From: JBOHWJ01 sp050736615
GTDB taxonomy: Bacteria > Desulfobacterota > Binatia > Binatales > Binataceae
Reading direction: 5' to 3'
Assembly (NCBI GenBank): GCA_050736615.1
Contig: JBOHWL010000097.1
Span: forward strand, 1-9,723
Length of the DNA stretch: 9,723 nucleotides
Of the stretch, positions 7,189-9,723 are shown one piece after another (positions within the stretch are counted from its first letter, which is position 1; every line of letters starts with the position of its first letter). Position numbers and translations under genes: made by a program. Below the pieces are notes generated by a model that saw only the letters and a program-made list of their open reading frames with translations, did not search any database and had not been told where the DNA came from.

Positions 7189-7193
7189 CCTCC
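7189..7193 (-). promoter_or_regulatory. Shine-Dalgarno site of the crotonase gene
   Basis: GGAGG on the minus strand lies 6 bases before the ATG at 7180-7182. It excludes the longer start at 7198-7200, because the site would then fall inside the coding region. Confidence 0.8.
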
Positions 7194-7230
7194 GACGCAC
7201 CCTTCGCGGCGGTCCAAAACCAGACGCGGC

Positions 7231-7236
7231 ATAATA
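7231..7236 (-). promoter_or_regulatory. Candidate -10 box upstream of the crotonase gene
   Basis: TATTAT on the minus strand matches five of six bases of the sigma70 -10 consensus and lies about 50 bases before the crotonase ATG, a reasonable leader length. No good -35 element is found 16-18 bases upstream; the hexamer there is CAACAA. This is a weak candidate for the promoter of the catabolic genes. Confidence 0.2.
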
Positions 7237-7282
7237 GCCGGAGACTTTGTGAATTGTTGGCTACTACTTGTGGCGTCCCCTT

Positions 7283-7414
7283 TGTCATCCCGAGCCGGCC
7301 GCGGCGAAGCAAGGCGCTGTCGATGGATTCCCGCGGAGCGATGGGTTTTTCGGTCATAAAAGAATAATCGCTTCGCGTATATTCCTCGCTTCCCAGATTC
7401 CGTTCGGAATGACA
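7283..7414. repeat. Palindromic-ended intergenic repeat (about 132 bp)
   Basis: The segment begins with TGTCATCCCGAGC (7283-7295) and ends with GTTCGGAATGACA (7402-7414), whose reverse complement is TGTCATTCCGAAC. The 13-base ends therefore match at 11 positions as terminal inverted repeats. The inside contains GGATTCCCGCGGAGCGATGGG and CCTCGCTTCCCAGATTCC, echoing the same words. Many bacterial genomes carry dispersed non-coding units starting with TGTCATyCCGA and containing a GAGGAATC-like core; this looks like a member. It lies between the 36-residue peptide gene and the crotonase gene, both on the minus strand, so it would be transcribed as a structured RNA segment if read through. It codes for nothing plausible. 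Confidence 0.6.
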
Positions 7415-7470
7415 GAAAAATTCACAAACTCCGAGTGTGACAGCGGGTTGCGCGCAGGCCCATCGCCAGC

Positions 7471-7581
7471 TTAAGCGCGCTTCTTCTTCTTATGGCCGCG
7501 CGCTTCCCGGATTTTCGCCTTGAGCCGTTTTTCACGCCGTTTGCGCCGCCGCCTCAGTTCGCGTTGTCTTTCCGTGCCCAT
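7471..7581 (-). CDS. Very basic 36-residue peptide
   Basis: From the ATG at 7579-7581 to the TAA at 7471-7473 the minus strand encodes a 36-residue protein starting MGTERQRELRRRRKRREKRL and ending GHKKKKRA. Twenty of its 36 residues are Arg or Lys (12 R, 8 K), and the middle is likely one amphipathic helix (residues 4-28). Similar short RELRRRR-type peptides occur as hypothetical proteins in several phyla; the composition recalls small ribosomal or other RNA-binding proteins, but function is unknown. A GAG lies 5 bases before the ATG and a stronger GGGAG lies further upstream. A TATGAT at 7626-7631 on the minus strand could be its -10 box. The long run of charged codons without a stop and the clean start argue against chance. 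Codon choice such as AAG x4 is not a simple repeat of the flanks. Confidence 0.6.
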   Translation of the reverse strand: MGTERQRELRRRRKRREKRLKAKIREARGHKKKKRA

Positions 7582-7775
7582 CTTTGCTCAGCTTTCCAAG
7601 CTCCCTTCAATATGACTCAATCAGCATCATAGGGCTCGCGGCCGAGGCCCGCCAGCCCCGCAAGCGACCTCCGCGCCTCTGATCCGCTCGACTCAACTTT
7701 GGTCGCGCGGACTGCGGCCATAGCCCGCATACCGGGGACGACCTGATTGCTTCCGACCCGCGTCATTTGCATAAC
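7582..7775. other. Divergent intergenic region
   Basis: This stretch separates the minus-strand basic-peptide gene from the plus-strand phosphatase gene, so it should contain both promoters. I see a candidate minus-strand -10 (TATGAT, 7626-7631) without a matching -35. I see no clear promoter or Shine-Dalgarno sequence for the phosphatase. No further open frame or strong inverted repeat is present. Confidence 0.4.
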
Positions 7776-9575
7776 ATGGCGACTGCAATGAAAGCGCTTC
7801 GGGCCGCGGCCTTAATGGTAGGCGTCGTCTTATTGCTCGGGTTTAAAGCGAACGCCCGCACGGTGAATACATCCGGACGGGTTTTCGTACTGATGGTATG
7901 GGACGGTTTGCGCCCGGACTTCGTCACTCCCCAGTGGACACCCAATCTTTATCGCCTGGAGCACGCCGGCGCCGATTTCGCGCACCAGCATGCGATTTTC
8001 CCCACGATGACGATGGCGAACGCGGCGGCGTTGGCCACCGGCACCGGACCGGGCGGCAACGGCATCTACGCCGACGACATGTATTTCGCTCCAATCCTGC
8101 GGCGGCTCGGAACGGGCAATCCGCTGATGCGCGGAAATGTCAAGCTGGAAAAATCCCGCACGCTGGCCGCGCTCGACGGGCCGCGCGCTTTCGACGGCCG
8201 CCTGCTCGGCCTTGAAACCGTGGCGCAACGAATTGAGCGCGGCGGCGGTTATCTGGCAATCATCGGCAAAGCCGGCCCGACCTTTTTGTTTGATGACAGC
8301 GTGGCCGGGACCGGTGGCGCCGCGGACGGTCACAATTATCTATTCGTCGCCGACGACTTAGCCGAACCGTCCGCAGCCAGGCTCCCGCCCGAGCAGCCGG
8401 CAAAACTGAACTGGAAAAACTGGCGGTCGGTGGCCGCGCGCGACGCCTGGTTCACCGATCTCGTCATCAGCAAAGCCTTGCCCGCCGCCAAAGCCCAAGC
8501 GCTGCAAGGCAAAAATGCACTCATCGTGTTCTGGCAGCATGACCCGGATTTGGTCCAGCATGCGGCCGGGCTCGGCACGGCTCCGGCGCTGCACGCCTTG
8601 ACGGCCTGCGACCACGATCTCGCCCGGATCCGCGCCGCGCTTAAGGCCTACGGCGTCAACGGGCGAACCGACCTGATGGTCGTATCCGACCACGGCTTTT
8701 CGACGATCCGCGCCAACGTCACGCTTGCCGCCTTACTGGTCGCGGCAGGCCTCAAACAAGCGCTGGATAGTGATGATGTGGTGATTTCGCGCGACGGCGG
8801 CGCCGATCTGCTCTATCTCTCACGCGCGCGGTTCAAAACCCGCGGCCAGCGTCATGATCTTTCGCAACGGATCGTGAACTATGCCGAAGCGCAGCCATGG
8901 TGCGGTCCGATTTTCGCCAAAGCCGACGATAACCATAACCCGATTGCGGGCACGTTCAGCCAACGCGCGCTGGGGCTTTATAATCCAGCGCGTTCGCCCG
9001 ATCTGATCCTGTCATTTCGCGCCTTCCCCAACCAAAGTAATCGGGGCCTCACCGGACCGCATAATCCGGGCGTGACGCTCGGCGGTCCACATGCTAGCCG
9101 GCATGGCCCGAATCAATCGTCCGCTCTGGTCCATCCGGTGGAAGGCGTGATTTACTCCGACAGCGCCGATTTAACCGATCCGCATCAGGGCTTCACCACC
9201 GGCATGGGCATGCATGGCGCCGCCGGGGGGCGCGACCTGCACAACTTCTGCGCCGCTTACGGCCCCGATTTCCGCCGCGGCTTCGTCGACCCCGACCCGA
9301 GTGGTAATGCTGATATCGCGCCGACGATCGCCGCGTTGATGCGTGAGCCGGCGATGTCCGGGGTGACCGGGCGGATCTTGCGCGAAGCCCTGGCCGACGG
9401 CGGCGCGACCCACGGCACGCCACGGCCGCTCACGATGACCTCGCGGCTGCGACTACCCACTGGCACCGTTACGATGCAATTGATGCTCACCCGCTATGCT
9501 GGGCGCGAATATCTCGACGGCTCATCGGTCACCCGCGCGCCCCCTACCGCCGCATCTCCACCACCGGCGCATTAG
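7776..9575 (+). CDS. Exported alkaline-phosphatase-superfamily phosphodiesterase
   Basis: This protein (599 residues from ATG 7776) belongs to the type I phosphodiesterase/nucleotide pyrophosphatase branch, two-zinc enzymes that cleave phosphate esters. Numbers below count from the in-frame TTG at 7767. A signal peptide is evident: basic MKALRAA, hydrophobic LMVGVVLLLG, and ANA cleavage near residue 30, so it acts outside the cytoplasm. Metal and catalytic motifs occur in order: VWDGLRPD with D46; FPTMTMANAAALATG with nucleophile T82 and N85; FWQHDPDLVQHAAG with D261 and H265; VVSDHGFS with D308 and H309; and GMHGAAGG with H483 before AAYGPDF. ADIAPTIAALM closes the core. The ATG at 7788 is an alternative start and would give a tighter signal peptide; neither has a Shine-Dalgarno site. 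The tail is proline-rich and ends just before a repeat element. Substrate is unknown; a monogenic unit is likely. Confidence 0.9.
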   Translation: MATAMKALRAAALMVGVVLLLGFKANARTVNTSGRVFVLMVWDGLRPDFVTPQWTPNLYRLEHAGADFAHQHAIFPTMTMANAAALATGTGPGGNGIYADDMYFAPILRRLGTGNPLMRGNVKLEKSRTLAALDGPRAFDGRLLGLETVAQRIERGGGYLAIIGKAGPTFLFDDSVAGTGGAADGHNYLFVADDLAEPSAARLPPEQPAKLNWKNWRSVAARDAWFTDLVISKALPAAKAQALQGKNALIVFWQHDPDLVQHAAGLGTAPALHALTACDHDLARIRAALKAYGVNGRTDLMVVSDHGFSTIRANVTLAALLVAAGLKQALDSDDVVISRDGGADLLYLSRARFKTRGQRHDLSQRIVNYAEAQPWCGPIFAKADDNHNPIAGTFSQRALGLYNPARSPDLILSFRAFPNQSNRGLTGPHNPGVTLGGPHASRHGPNQSSALVHPVEGVIYSDSADLTDPHQGFTTGMGMHGAAGGRDLHNFCAAYGPDFRRGFVDPDPSGNADIAPTIAALMREPAMSGVTGRILREALADGGATHGTPRPLTMTSRLRLPTGTVTMQLMLTRYAGREYLDGSSVTRAPPTAASPPPAH

Positions 9576-9579
9576 CAGG

Positions 9580-9723
9580 GTGTTGAAAAATCATTGCCTG
9601 CACCCCCCTCTCTTTCTCCCCCGCCAAAAGAGCGGGGGAGAAGATTGAGGGAAGAAGCCATTTTTTCTCCACAGTGTTGAGGAGTCACGCGTGCAATTGT
9701 GATGATCATGCCTTTTTCAACAC
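9580..9723. mobile_element. MITE-like element with 11-bp terminal inverted repeats
   Basis: GTGTTGAAAAA at 9580-9590 and TTTTTCAACAC at 9713-9723 are perfect inverted repeats bounding 144 bases with no coding capacity. The second arm ends at the last base of the window, so the true edge and any target-site duplication cannot be checked. Size, perfect ends and lack of genes fit a miniature inverted-repeat element or a palindromic intergenic unit. It begins 4 bases after the phosphatase stop codon. Confidence 0.55.
9614..9642. repeat. Strong GC hairpin within the terminal repeat element
   Basis: TTCTCCCCCGC (9614-9624) and GCGGGGGAGAA (9632-9642) are perfect 11-bp arms around the 7-base loop CAAAAGA. 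It lies about 40 bases after the phosphatase stop and could end or stabilise that transcript, though no T-run follows directly, so it is not a textbook intrinsic terminator. CTCTCCCnCGC...GCGnGGGAGAG words of this kind are common as dispersed repeats in high-GC genomes. Confidence 0.65.

Noticed and set aside
6442..7359. 305-codon plus-strand frame opposite the crotonase gene
   Set aside because: Antisense shadow with no domain and Arg/Ala/Gln-rich composition; the crotonase on the other strand is well supported.
1..9723. CRISPR arrays, tRNA or rRNA genes, toxin-antitoxin or defence cassettes
   Set aside because: I looked for regularly spaced repeats, cloverleaf-like segments and typical defence domains and saw none; the MoxR fragment alone is not evidence for a defence system.

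Overview
This is a high-GC (about 60% by eye) stretch of bacterial chromosome. It carries ordinary housekeeping and catabolic genes, several intergenic repeats and one apparently broken gene. A family III CoA-transferase, two MFS carboxylate-type permeases and a crotonase point to a metabolically versatile bacterium that degrades organic acids. A soil proteobacterium-like lineage (Binatota, Rokubacteria or deltaproteobacterial) is plausible, but nothing in the window fixes the taxon.

Bases 1-1086, minus strand: a possible small zinc-ribbon protein, a uracil-DNA glycosylase of the Fe-S (family 4/5) type, and the first 75 codons of a MoxR-like AAA+ ATPase that runs off the left edge. The glycosylase stop and the ATPase start share a base (TAATG), so the two are probably translationally coupled. 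Bases 1087-1484 hold no convincing gene. Bases 1485-2070, plus strand: an AT-richer gene with a nucleotidyltransferase-like GA...DxD signature, split by a one-base frameshift near 1887.

Bases 2081-7182, minus strand: crotonase, ACS-type MFS permease, second MFS permease and CaiB/BaiF CoA-transferase, transcribed in that order. Together they could take up a carboxylic acid, convert it to a CoA thioester and rearrange or hydrate it. The substrate cannot be read from the sequence. Two of the four genes have very clear Shine-Dalgarno sites that place their starts inside the longest open frames.

Bases 7183-7775: an intergenic zone with a roughly 132-bp repeat ending in imperfect inverted TGTCATyCCGArC arms. 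It also holds a 36-codon gene on the minus strand for an extremely basic peptide. Bases 7776-9575, plus strand: an exported alkaline-phosphatase-superfamily (type I phosphodiesterase/nucleotide pyrophosphatase) enzyme with an essentially complete set of metal ligands. Five bases after its stop, at 9580, a MITE-like element begins with perfect 11-bp terminal inverted repeats. It contains a strong GC hairpin, and its second terminus is the last base of the window.

I found no clear novel multi-gene system. The most interesting items are the frameshifted conserved gene, the two repeat elements, the 36-residue basic peptide, the mixed-motif glycosylase, and the crotonase that lacks both classical hydratase glutamates.
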